A stretch of DNA of 6,639 nt from Desulfobacteraceae bacterium (GCA_003354055.1 PIVQ01000414.1:1-6639), one strand, 5' to 3'; shown: positions 1 through 6,269, numbered from the stretch's first letter. Numbers and translations: made by a program. Notes: a model not told the origin generated them from the sequence alone.

Positions 1-84
1 GTGTCCGGGAACACCAATTCCTTTAAACGGGGATAATATTCAGCTTTATAGCCCCTTTTCTCAACCTGAGGGTCACATGTCAAT

Positions 85-90
85 GGAGGT
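85..90 (+). promoter_or_regulatory. Ribosome binding site of the membrane protein gene
   Basis: GGAGGT lies 5 bases before the ATG at 96. It supports that start even though only 95 bases of upstream sequence are visible. Confidence 0.75.
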
Positions 91-95
91 GCAAA

Positions 96-980
96 ATGTT
101 CGGTTTTGATATTTTGGATGTTATGATAGGCTTGGTCACCGTGTACCTGTCTTTCGGCATCGCCTGTACAGCTATGGTGGAGATGCTTTCAAGCTTTTTC
201 AAGCTGAGGAGCAAAAACCTTGAAAAGGGCATTGAAGAGTTTTTCAACGGAAGGATTGTCTCAGGCAGCAACGACCGGTTTGTTGACGCATTTTATGCTC
301 ATCCCCTGGTTCACACTCTAAGCCATGGTAAAACAGGGCGTCCCTCCTATATTCCAACCCGGATCATTGGAGAAGCCGTAATCTCTTTGTTAATGCGGAA
401 TGCCCAGACAAAAGATTTAAAAACAAGTTTGGACCACCTGCCACGCGATTCCGGGAAGAACCAGATCAAGGAGCTGTTCCAGATCCTATATGATCAATCC
501 GAAGGGGATGTGACCGAGTTTAAGGCAAGGCTTGAAAAACACTTTGATGAATCCATGGAACGGGTTGCAGGGTGGTTTAAACGCGAAACTCAATATATAA
601 CTATCGCCATCTCAACCGTCATGGTCCTGTTTGCAAACGCCGACACCGTTGATATGGCACGTTACCTGTCAGCCAACCCAGAAGCCAGGGCCGCGATAGT
701 TCAGACAGCGGCAGACCTACTTGAAAAAAAATCAAACGCCCAAGAAGAAACAAGGGAAAAAGCCAAAGAAATCATTGAAAAAACTGTTGGTGATCTTGAA
801 AAATCCGGATTAAAGATGGGCTGGGACCCGGAGAACCTGCCGCAGGGCAAGCTCCAATGGCTGTCAAAACTCATGGGACTTTTCATCACGGCGCTGTGTG
901 TTTCTTTGGGGGCTCCGTTCTGGTTCAGCATGCTCCAGAAAGTCATGGAAATTCGTGGTGCCGGTAAGAAAGCAGGATAA
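96..980 (+). CDS. Membrane protein of unknown function, three predicted membrane segments
   Basis: The 294-aa product has hydrophobic segments at about residues 5-31, 166-182 and 256-280. Between the first two lies a mostly helical soluble part (about 35-160). A charged stretch rich in Glu, Lys and Ala at about 205-236 could form a coiled coil. Motifs that look conserved are HPL (69-71), PSYIP (83-87), GWFKRETQ just before the second membrane segment, NADTVDMAR just after it, and SLGAPFW (270-276) inside the last one. I recall similar motifs in an unnamed, widespread bacterial membrane family but cannot give a family name. There is no enzyme motif and no cleavable signal peptide; the first segment looks like an anchor. 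The start is chosen from the GGAGGT site. The gene lies 143 bp before the caspase gene on the same strand and has lower GC than it. A role as membrane partner or effector of the caspase module is inference from position only. Confidence 0.88.
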   Translation: MFGFDILDVMIGLVTVYLSFGIACTAMVEMLSSFFKLRSKNLEKGIEEFFNGRIVSGSNDRFVDAFYAHPLVHTLSHGKTGRPSYIPTRIIGEAVISLLMRNAQTKDLKTSLDHLPRDSGKNQIKELFQILYDQSEGDVTEFKARLEKHFDESMERVAGWFKRETQYITIAISTVMVLFANADTVDMARYLSANPEARAAIVQTAADLLEKKSNAQEETREKAKEIIEKTVGDLEKSGLKMGWDPENLPQGKLQWLSKLMGLFITALCVSLGAPFWFSMLQKVMEIRGAGKKAG

Positions 981-1041
981 CCCAAATAGAACTTGCTAAC
1001 AATCGCATACACTCGGACAAAAAAAAATGCCGCTCGTTCCT

Positions 1042-1090
1042 CGCCCTGTTTTTCACTCTCGGTGATGCAGCGTTCACTGGACACAGGGCG
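1042..1090. repeat. Perfect 8-bp inverted repeat in the leader of the caspase gene
   Basis: CGCCCTGT at 1042-1049 is matched exactly by ACAGGGCG at 1083-1090, with 33 bases between. The spacer contains a smaller hairpin (TCAC 1053-1056 with GTGA 1062-1065). The structure ends about 20 bases before the Shine-Dalgarno site of the caspase gene, and a run of nine A (1019-1027) precedes it. No T-run follows, so it is not a classical terminator. It could be an RNA structure in the leader, an operator, or part of a dispersed intergenic repeat. Confidence 0.45.
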
Positions 1091-1110
1091 GGGGCTGGAC
1101 AATTGTAACA

Positions 1111-1116
1111 AGGAGG
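1111..1116 (+). promoter_or_regulatory. Consensus ribosome binding site of the caspase gene
   Basis: AGGAGG (AAGGAGG if the preceding A is counted) lies 7 bases before the ATG at 1124. This is a near-perfect Shine-Dalgarno site at ideal spacing, and it fixes the start of the caspase-like gene. Confidence 0.85.
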
Positions 1117-1123
1117 CAGAATC

Positions 1124-2269
1124 ATGGACGACTATCTGGTGTTTGAAAATCAAACCACCGCTCCGGCCACCCATGCCATGGTCATCGGTGTGGGGGACTA
1201 TCCCCACCTCAACGACGGGGCAGACAGCCTGACGAAATGGCATGACGGTATGGGGCAGCTCAGTTCCCCCCCGGCATCGGCCAGGGCATTTGCGGACTGG
1301 CTCATCAGCACCTACCACCTTCCCGGCTGCGGACTGGCCAGCGTGGCCCTGCTGCTGTCCGACCCCGACGGACAGGAATACACGCCCCCTGGCGGAAGTA
1401 CCGTCACAGTGGAACCCGCCACCATGGCCCATGTGGAAAAGGCGGTGGAGGCCTGGCATGCCCGGGGGGATGCCAGGACTGAAAACACTCTAATATTCTA
1501 CTTCTGCGGCCATGGGGCAGTGTCCGGGACAGAGGTCTCCCTGTTGCTCAGGGATTTCGGTGCCCGCGACACGGCACCGCTGAAAGGGGCCGTTGATTTT
1601 AGGGGACTTCACCTAGGCATGGACAAGTGCGAGGCCCGAAAGCAACTCTACTTTGTGGATGCCTGCCGGGTGGCCACATCTGCGGTCCTGGATGCATACA
1701 ACTATGCTGGCGAGCCTATTATTTACGGCAGCCGGAGACCCGGCAACAGCCGGAGGGCGCCGGTATTTTACGCCACCCTCTCCGGCAGCAGCGCCTATGG
1801 CCGGGCCAACCGGCCCAGCCAATACACAGAAGCTCTTTTAAAGGCCCTTGCAGGTGCTGCGGACAATGCCGATGACGAAGACATCTGGCGCGTTGACACC
1901 CACAACCTGAACCGGGGGATCGATTTCCTCCTCAAACGGGCCGCTGAAAGGGGGGCGGGGCTGGCACAGGTCAACTCCGTGGACAATCTTTCGGTATTCG
2001 ATTTTCATGAACTTAAAGACGCTCCCCAGGTACCGGTGGTGGTGGGATGCCGCCCGGAAAACGTCAACAAGGATGCCGAACTCACATGTCACGACGGTAC
2101 TGCCGGAACACAGGTGGGCCTGGGGGATGAATTCGGTTGGGACATCGACCTGACACCCGGTTCCTATTCATTTTCAGCCACTGTGATCCAGGACCCCGAT
2201 CGGAACGGCACCAAACAACGGGATATCCGGCCCCCCTACCGCCGCGTGAAAGTGGAGGTGACACCATGA
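1124..2269 (+). CDS. Caspase-fold (peptidase C14-like) cysteine protease
   Basis: The 381-aa product has a caspase-like domain at about residues 15-295. The first core strand reads AMVIGVGDYPHL. The catalytic histidine is His130 in FYFCGHG, and the catalytic cysteine is Cys181 in YFVDACR; both sit after hydrophobic strands as the clan CD fold requires. A later QYTEALLKAL segment (233-242) matches the helix that usually follows the substrate pocket. Residues about 300-381 form a separate beta-rich tail with a DLTPGSY turn (342-348), resembling small PEGA- or transthyretin-like sandwich domains. There is no signal peptide or membrane segment, so it is probably cytosolic. Bacterial caspase-like proteases often act in stress or anti-phage cell-death systems and cut after basic residues; neither property can be read from the sequence here. 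The stop overlaps the next start by 4 bp (ATGA), so the two are translationally coupled. Confidence 0.93.
   Translation: MDDYLVFENQTTAPATHAMVIGVGDYPHLNDGADSLTKWHDGMGQLSSPPASARAFADWLISTYHLPGCGLASVALLLSDPDGQEYTPPGGSTVTVEPATMAHVEKAVEAWHARGDARTENTLIFYFCGHGAVSGTEVSLLLRDFGARDTAPLKGAVDFRGLHLGMDKCEARKQLYFVDACRVATSAVLDAYNYAGEPIIYGSRRPGNSRRAPVFYATLSGSSAYGRANRPSQYTEALLKALAGAADNADDEDIWRVDTHNLNRGIDFLLKRAAERGAGLAQVNSVDNLSVFDFHELKDAPQVPVVVGCRPENVNKDAELTCHDGTAGTQVGLGDEFGWDIDLTPGSYSFSATVIQDPDRNGTKQRDIRPPYRRVKVEVTP
2254..2260 (+). promoter_or_regulatory. Ribosome binding site deciding the start of the middle operon gene
   Basis: GGAGGTG lies within the end of the caspase gene, a few bases before the ATG at 2266. 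The same frame is open from an ATG at 2137, but this site and the ATGA overlap make 2266 the real start. Confidence 0.8.
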
Positions 2270-3657
2270 ACCGGTTGAAACTGCGTTTGAATCAAATCCT
2301 GGATGGCGGTGATCAAACCACTGATGTCATCGCCAATGTCTATGCCTTGGACAAAAAGGCATCAAGCGATTCCCATGCCCGAAAGCTGCGGAATATCATC
2401 ATCCCGGCGGGCAATTTCCCGGATATTTCATACCCCTGGCACCAGGTTGACCTTAACGACGGCCGGTATCTGGTGGAAGTGGTTCTGCCCTCAGGAGACG
2501 ATGTCTCAAAACAAATCGAACTTTCCAACGATGAGGAACGCCAACTGGAGCTGGAGGCACCGCACTCCCCCCATGAATGGCTGAGCTGGCAGGTCTTCCA
2601 GAATTCCAGACTGGCCTCGGAACTCGCATCCGGAGAGGCACAGGCCAAATTCAGATCATCTTTCACGGAACCATTGAGAACCTGTCTCGTCTCCCTGCCC
2701 CGGGTATCGGAAGACGGCTCAACAAGGCCGGACCGCATGCCGGCATGGAGACTTTTCAGAGACCTGGTCCTGTCACCCCGGAACAGGACCGGAATCCTGC
2801 TGGAAGGCCAGATCCCGGATATCGAAGTCCTTCCGGTCACTTCCATGGCCTCGGATGAGAACGTGTCAGTGATGCATTTTTCATCCACCGGCCCGGTCTC
2901 TTCACCCGGGCAGGACCTCTCAGGCGCAGGCTATGTCAACTACCAATCCGAAGACCTTGTCCGTTATTTTGTCACCGTCCATGAAAGAGAGGCTGTCCGT
3001 GAGATCGTCTCACTGCCGCTACCATGGACATTGCCCTATGGCGGCCCTGAAACTGTTGCCGATCTGATGCTTCTCAAGAGGGACCGGAGCATGGCAGAGG
3101 AAGGAGCGGGATTTCTCACCCGGACACTGATCCGAGATACCGGCATGGCCGGGATTTTTGGTTATCTCATGTCCGGCGATCTGCCCGGGGCTGCCGCCCT
3201 CGTGAAAAAATCAAAAGGCGTGCTCATTGATAAGTTTGAAAATCCCCTGGCTGCTGCGGCCGGGGCCTATGTCCTTCTTTCTATGCCCTCGGAAACCGAT
3301 CAATCCAATGCGCCGAGCTGGCATAGATGGGTAAAAAACCTGATGACCTATTTCCCCTGGCTGCCGGACGGGGCCATCCAGCGCGGCTGGCTCATGCTTC
3401 GGGCCAATGAGTTGAAAGAGGCGGAAGAAGCCTTCAAAACGGCCTTTGCCAGGGGACTGCCCTTTTATTCCATCGGCGTCCGGTGGCTGTTAGACGGGCT
3501 GTCGATTCTGATCTCCCATGAGAAGTCAGAGGGAAGAGCACCGGCACCGGAACTTAAAGATGCTGCCGACACCGTCCGTGCCGTGGCACGCCATACCAAT
3601 ATGGCAGAGCCGTTTACTTCGGTGCGCTTAGGTGTCCTGAAAGGAGGAGAGTCATGA
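2266..3657 (+). CDS. Caspase-operon protein of unknown function, beta domain plus TPR-like helices
   Basis: The product is 463 aa from the coupled ATG. Residues about 18-98 look like a beta-sandwich with a VDLNDGRY turn (61-68), similar to the DLTPGSY turn in the tail of the caspase. A motif SPHEWLSWQ (101-109) opens a middle region (about 100-270) that I cannot assign. The C-terminal third (about 275-463) is helical: NPLAAAAGAYVLL (326-338), then YFPWLPDGAIQRGW (362-375), then LKEAEEAFKTAFARGLPFY (383-401), which reads like TPR-type helix pairs. No catalytic motif, signal peptide or membrane segment is seen. TPR-like repeats usually bind proteins, so an adaptor, sensor or protease substrate is plausible. 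Its place between protease and MBL enzyme, with ATGA overlaps on both sides, suggests a fixed ratio to both. I recall similar proteins beside other bacterial caspase and MBL genes but know no established name. Confidence 0.9.
   Translation: MNRLKLRLNQILDGGDQTTDVIANVYALDKKASSDSHARKLRNIIIPAGNFPDISYPWHQVDLNDGRYLVEVVLPSGDDVSKQIELSNDEERQLELEAPHSPHEWLSWQVFQNSRLASELASGEAQAKFRSSFTEPLRTCLVSLPRVSEDGSTRPDRMPAWRLFRDLVLSPRNRTGILLEGQIPDIEVLPVTSMASDENVSVMHFSSTGPVSSPGQDLSGAGYVNYQSEDLVRYFVTVHEREAVREIVSLPLPWTLPYGGPETVADLMLLKRDRSMAEEGAGFLTRTLIRDTGMAGIFGYLMSGDLPGAAALVKKSKGVLIDKFENPLAAAAGAYVLLSMPSETDQSNAPSWHRWVKNLMTYFPWLPDGAIQRGWLMLRANELKEAEEAFKTAFARGLPFYSIGVRWLLDGLSILISHEKSEGRAPAPELKDAADTVRAVARHTNMAEPFTSVRLGVLKGGES
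3641..3647 (+). promoter_or_regulatory. Ribosome binding site of the MBL gene
   Basis: AAGGAGG lies 6 bases before the ATG at 3654, inside the end of the preceding gene. The stop and start overlap as ATGA. Confidence 0.82.
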
Positions 3658-4730
3658 GCCTGATAAAAGTGGAAATGCTCCCGGCCAAAGCCGGAGATTG
3701 TCTGTGGATGACATATGGTGTTGGCGATGACGTCCGATATCTTTTGATAGACGGCGGACGGGGGCGAACCGACAAGGAAGTGCTCAAACGAATCAAAACC
3801 CTGCCCGGAAAGAAGGTCCATTTTGAGCTGATGGTCCTCACCCATGTGGACCAGGACCACATCGACGGGATTCTCAACCTGTTGGAAATGCCGGCCGAAG
3901 CACGCCCCTTTACCTTCAACGATCTCTGGTTCAACGGCTACCGCCACCTGGAGGAGTCCGATTTGGAAGCCTTTGGCCCTGTGGACGGTGAAAACCTGAC
4001 AACAATCCTCGTTGAAGAGCAGCTCCCCTGGAACAAGGCTTCCAACGGCCGGGCCATTGCCATTCCCGACCAGGGTCCTCTAACCCGGTTCTCCCTGGAC
4101 GGCGGCCTTGTCCTTACCCTGATCTCCCCGTCCCGAAAAAAGCTCCTGGCCCTGGAACCTGTATGGGAGGATACCTGCCGGGATGCCGGCATCCATCCCT
4201 CAAAATCACCGGAACCTGAAGCCCTGCCCTTGGATGTGGAACGGTTCGGCCTCAATATCGATGCCTTGGCCTCGGTCCCGTTCAAAGAAGACACCTCCAA
4301 GGCCAACGGATCAAGCATTGCCTTTCTGGCGGAATTCAGGGGGCAGCGGATTCTGTTCACCGGTGATGCTCACCCGGACATTCTGCTGGACGGTATCCTG
4401 ACCCTGAAAGGAGACAACGACCGACTGAAGCTGGACGGGTTCAAAACATCCCATCACGGCAGCAAGGCCAATATCAGTGAAGAGATCCTCAAGGCAATCG
4501 ACTGCAAAACCTATATGATTTCCACCAGCGGAGCCGGGTTCAAGCATCCCGATCCTGAAACCATTGCCAGAATCATTAAATTCGGCGTCGGTACCCCAAA
4601 ACTTCTTTTCAACTACAAAAGTGATTGTACCAGGATCTGGGACAATCCTCTGTGGATGCAGGATTATGGGTATACAGTCTCTTTTGAGGGTACTGCGGTG
4701 TTCTCCGGCATAGGGCCGGTAAATCAATGA
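3654..4730 (+). CDS. ComEC/Rec2-like metallo-beta-lactamase fold hydrolase
   Basis: The 358-aa product is a soluble MBL-fold enzyme, likely a metal-dependent hydrolase of an unknown substrate (nucleic acid or a nucleotide-type phosphodiester is typical of relatives). It starts with the usual LPAKAGDCLW segment (9-18) and LLIDGG (30-35). The metal motif HxDxDH is intact: His64, Asp66, Asp68 and His69 in THVDQDHIDG. Further ligands are Asp238 in FTGDAH and the SHHGS motif at 266-270, with a late GFKHPD (295-300). The order matches the C-terminal domain of ComEC/Rec2, but there are no membrane segments, so this is a stand-alone domain and not a DNA-uptake channel. A region of about 100 residues between the two halves is longer than in minimal MBL domains and may set specificity. 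It is the last intact gene of the caspase operon. Its stop overlaps a further ATG (ATGA at 4727). Confidence 0.93.
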   Translation: MSLIKVEMLPAKAGDCLWMTYGVGDDVRYLLIDGGRGRTDKEVLKRIKTLPGKKVHFELMVLTHVDQDHIDGILNLLEMPAEARPFTFNDLWFNGYRHLEESDLEAFGPVDGENLTTILVEEQLPWNKASNGRAIAIPDQGPLTRFSLDGGLVLTLISPSRKKLLALEPVWEDTCRDAGIHPSKSPEPEALPLDVERFGLNIDALASVPFKEDTSKANGSSIAFLAEFRGQRILFTGDAHPDILLDGILTLKGDNDRLKLDGFKTSHHGSKANISEEILKAIDCKTYMISTSGAGFKHPDPETIARIIKFGVGTPKLLFNYKSDCTRIWDNPLWMQDYGYTVSFEGTAVFSGIGPVNQ

Positions 4731-4801
4731 AAATAAATGTTTTCGGCTCATCACGGAGACCTGTTCTCCAGAACAGGCACAATAGATCCCCCTTGATTTG
4801 A
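4727..4801 (+). pseudogene. Aborted 24-codon frame after an ATGA junction, possible stump of a lost gene
   Basis: The MBL stop at 4728-4730 overlaps an ATG at 4727, the same ATGA arrangement as at the two upstream junctions. The frame begins MKINVFGSS and ends at 4801 after 24 residues. No strong Shine-Dalgarno site is present (only AGGG about 11 bases upstream). It may be the first codons of a fourth operon gene cut off by deletion, or a chance ATGA. Confidence 0.3.
4760..4777. terminator. Small hairpin downstream of the caspase operon, possible weak terminator
   Basis: CCTGTTC (4760-4766) pairs exactly with GAACAGG (4771-4777) around a TCCA loop. It begins 30 bases after the MBL stop. No T-run follows (next bases CACAATAG), so intrinsic termination is doubtful. 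A second hairpin, GCGGAG (4803-4808) with CTCCGC (4813-4818), follows shortly after. Confidence 0.3.
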
Positions 4802-5094
4802 AGCGGAGAAGCCTCCGCAGAAAAGGGACCGAGTCTCAATTTGACCCATTGTGTAATGCAAAGAAGACCTTTGCGACATTAAAGGCGTTGAATACCAAAA
4901 AACTGCATTTTGACTTGATTCAGCTCTTGGGAGAGCATCCTGAAATTAATGTCATCTTCCCCACAAGCGGATATGAGACGATTATCAATAAGGTCAGAAT
5001 TCAAGTGTTCAGCCCCTCAATTCAGTTGAAAAACAAGTATGACACCTTTGGTACAAACATTAATAACGCCTCGATTGTATTAAAGTTCGAGTAA
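4798..5094 (+). pseudogene. Remnant of an MBL-fold hydrolase (middle part only)
   Basis: An open frame from a TTG at 4798 gives up to 98 residues. The first part (to about 4840) overlaps a hairpin and is probably not protein-derived. The last half resembles the centre of ComEC-like MBL proteins: INVIFPTSGYETI, then VRIQVFSPS, then NNASIVLKFE just before the stop at 5092-5094. The intact upstream MBL protein has the matching pattern LTLISPS and NGSSIAFLAEF at the same order and spacing type. The expected continuation to an FTGD-like metal motif is missing, as are the N-terminal HxDxDH motif and the C-terminal HHGS. GC is about 39% against more than 60% in sampled parts of the intact operon, so it is not a recent copy of that gene. 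No good ribosome binding site is seen. I read it as a decayed gene; a small functional protein is less likely. Confidence 0.55.
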
Positions 5095-5241
5095 CCTGGC
5101 ATGTCGAGAGAGTCATAAATCAAAACGAACTTGAGGAAACCGAAATATCCTTAGACGAGGAAGATGCTTTTTTTCAAAAAAGCCCATGAAGAAGTGATAC
5201 CGACGGCAAATTACCGACCATTGGATAACCTGAACTGTTAA
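5067..5241 (+). pseudogene. Frame-shifted coding remnant of unknown identity
   Basis: A frame open from about 5067 reads through VTWHVERVINQNELEE (from 5091) and on to an acidic stretch ending at a TGA near 5187-5189. The frame jumps at the T7 run at 5168-5174: with one T removed, reading continues as AFFKKAHEEVIPTANYRP to a TAA at 5239-5241. The joined part is about 50 residues after 5091 and lies only one frame away from the end of the MBL remnant, so it could be the tail of the same decayed gene or of another one. I do not recognise the family. There is no start codon with a good ribosome binding site. Confidence 0.35.
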
Positions 5242-5255
5242 TTATTTCCGGACAA

Positions 5256-5262
5256 AAAGGAG
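5256..5262 (+). promoter_or_regulatory. Ribosome binding site of the histidine decarboxylase gene
   Basis: AAAGGAG lies 6 bases before the ATG at 5269. It is a strong site and supports this start. No convincing -35/-10 pair was found upstream, although the 100 bases before it are AT-rich. Confidence 0.8.
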
Positions 5263-5268
5263 AAAATC

Positions 5269-6243
5269 ATGAGTATCAACGAAGAACAGCGGTTCGAGTA
5301 TGACCCGAAATACGTCGTAAACGGTGCGGTTGGAAGCGAAAGGGACTTTTGCATGGGCTACATGAATCCGGGTGCGTCAGGCAATGGGTATATTACCACC
5401 ATCAAGCTGTCCGTGGGACTGGTGGACATCCCGCAGCCGGATATCGGGGATATACCTCTTGATATCGGTACCTCGGGCATTGTCTCCTATGACAGATGCG
5501 AATGTAATGATGCCTATATCGGTGCCATCAACATGTTAACCGCCTCTTCCTTCAGCGGTCAACTGGGGGCGGTCTGGGGATATGATCTGGCAATGGCCGA
5601 TGGTTTGCGTGATAATCTGCTATATTCGCAGAAATGGCCGGATGGTACAAGCACACCTGTGTACAGTATTTACCCGTTGCTGGACGCCACAAAACGGTTA
5701 TTCGGAACAGCCCAGCAGCGCCGCTTTAACACCCTGCCCGGCGCATTTGTGGTCTGCGCCAACAAAAACAAAACCCCGAAGCTCAAAAAAGGAGAAACCG
5801 CATGGGCCTGGTCATTCCTCGCCTTGTCCTTTATTGAAGATAAGTCACGCGGTTCAAACCTGTTTATCGAAGACTGCAACTATTTTCCCGGTGATTGGAG
5901 TTTTGATCAGGTAAAAGCCAACCTGGATGACACCCTGCACAAAGTTACCGAATGTACAGTGCTGTGCGGTGTGGACCAGGGAATCAAGTATAAAGAGACC
6001 TTCATTGGCTATAAACTGGTTCATATCACCGAGGATAAGGTGGGGTGCTCCCTGGCCTGTGCCCCTTATGTCACACTGGCAAGGAACGCAATTCCCGTGG
6101 GCATGAATCCCTCGGATCTGACGGATATGACAATAAACCAATGGGAACAGGCACTGGAATTACCACCGCTTCCTCCGTTGCCAATATACCAGGAGGGATT
6201 TCTTGGTAAAGATGGAACAAAGATGAAATACGGGGCATTGTAA
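5269..6243 (+). CDS. hdcA: Pyruvoyl-dependent histidine decarboxylase proenzyme
   Basis: This 324-aa protein matches the histidine decarboxylase of lactobacilli (EC 4.1.1.22, L-histidine to histamine and CO2) along its whole length. Conserved blocks are GYMNPGASGNGY (30-41), GIVSYDRCE (70-78), AYIGAINMLTASSFSG (82-97) and FVVCANK (160-166). The enzyme cuts itself between two serines; here these are Ser93-Ser94, giving a beta chain 1-93 and an alpha chain 94-324 whose first residue becomes the pyruvoyl cofactor. By alignment from memory, Tyr74, Asp75 and Glu78 match the substrate-site Tyr62, Asp63 and Glu66, and Phe199/Glu201 in LFIED match Phe195 and the proton donor Glu197. About eight extra residues lie before GIVSYDR, and the C-terminus has a proline-rich PPLPPLP tail (299-305). 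No hdcB, histidine/histamine antiporter or hisS is in view. It probably forms an operon with the next gene, 26 bp away. Substrate specificity for histidine is likely but unproven. Confidence 0.9.
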   Translation: MSINEEQRFEYDPKYVVNGAVGSERDFCMGYMNPGASGNGYITTIKLSVGLVDIPQPDIGDIPLDIGTSGIVSYDRCECNDAYIGAINMLTASSFSGQLGAVWGYDLAMADGLRDNLLYSQKWPDGTSTPVYSIYPLLDATKRLFGTAQQRRFNTLPGAFVVCANKNKTPKLKKGETAWAWSFLALSFIEDKSRGSNLFIEDCNYFPGDWSFDQVKANLDDTLHKVTECTVLCGVDQGIKYKETFIGYKLVHITEDKVGCSLACAPYVTLARNAIPVGMNPSDLTDMTINQWEQALELPPLPPLPIYQEGFLGKDGTKMKYGAL

Positions 6244-6257
6244 TTAGCCACAAAAAA

Positions 6258-6262
6258 AAGGA
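6258..6262 (+). promoter_or_regulatory. Ribosome binding site of the AspD-like gene
   Basis: AAGGA in an A-rich stretch lies 7 bases before the ATG at 6270. The gap between the hdcA-type stop and this start is only 26 bp and holds no terminator, which supports cotranscription. Confidence 0.7.
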
Positions 6263-6269
6263 AAATAAA

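Noticed and set aside
22..50. Possible promoter TTTAAA, 17 bases, TTTATA before the membrane protein gene; also GATAAT at 32-37
   Set aside because: The first pair matches consensus at only 4 of 6 and 3 of 6 bases, and the second has no -35 box at the right distance; not enough to annotate.
993..1232. Small plus-strand open frame of 79 codons starting in the caspase leader
   Set aside because: It overlaps the caspase gene in another frame, has no ribosome site, and its translation looks like out-of-frame sequence.
701..1459. Long open frame on the minus strand (252 codons) crossing the gap between the membrane protein and caspase genes
   Set aside because: It is antisense to two well-supported genes, has no recognisable motif and no good ribosome site; its length follows from the GC-rich caspase sequence.
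2137..2265. Upstream in-frame extension of the middle operon gene from an ATG at 2137
   Set aside because: It would overlap the caspase gene by more than 130 bp, whereas the ATG at 2266 has a strong ribosome site and the ATGA overlap seen again at the next junction.
3654..4730. MBL gene as a DNA-uptake ComEC protein
   Set aside because: The protein has only the soluble MBL domain, with no membrane competence domain or OB-fold, so it is a stand-alone relative.
5166..5183. Perfect 8-bp inverted repeat GCTTTTTT / AAAAAAGC as an intrinsic terminator
   Set aside because: The stem is almost all A-T with a 2-base loop and no T-run after it; it is better explained as the homopolymer site of a frameshift in a coding remnant.
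5211..5241. Possible promoter before the histidine decarboxylase (TTACCG and TGTTAA)
   Set aside because: Spacing is 19 bases and both boxes are poor; the region is AT-rich, so such matches are expected by chance.
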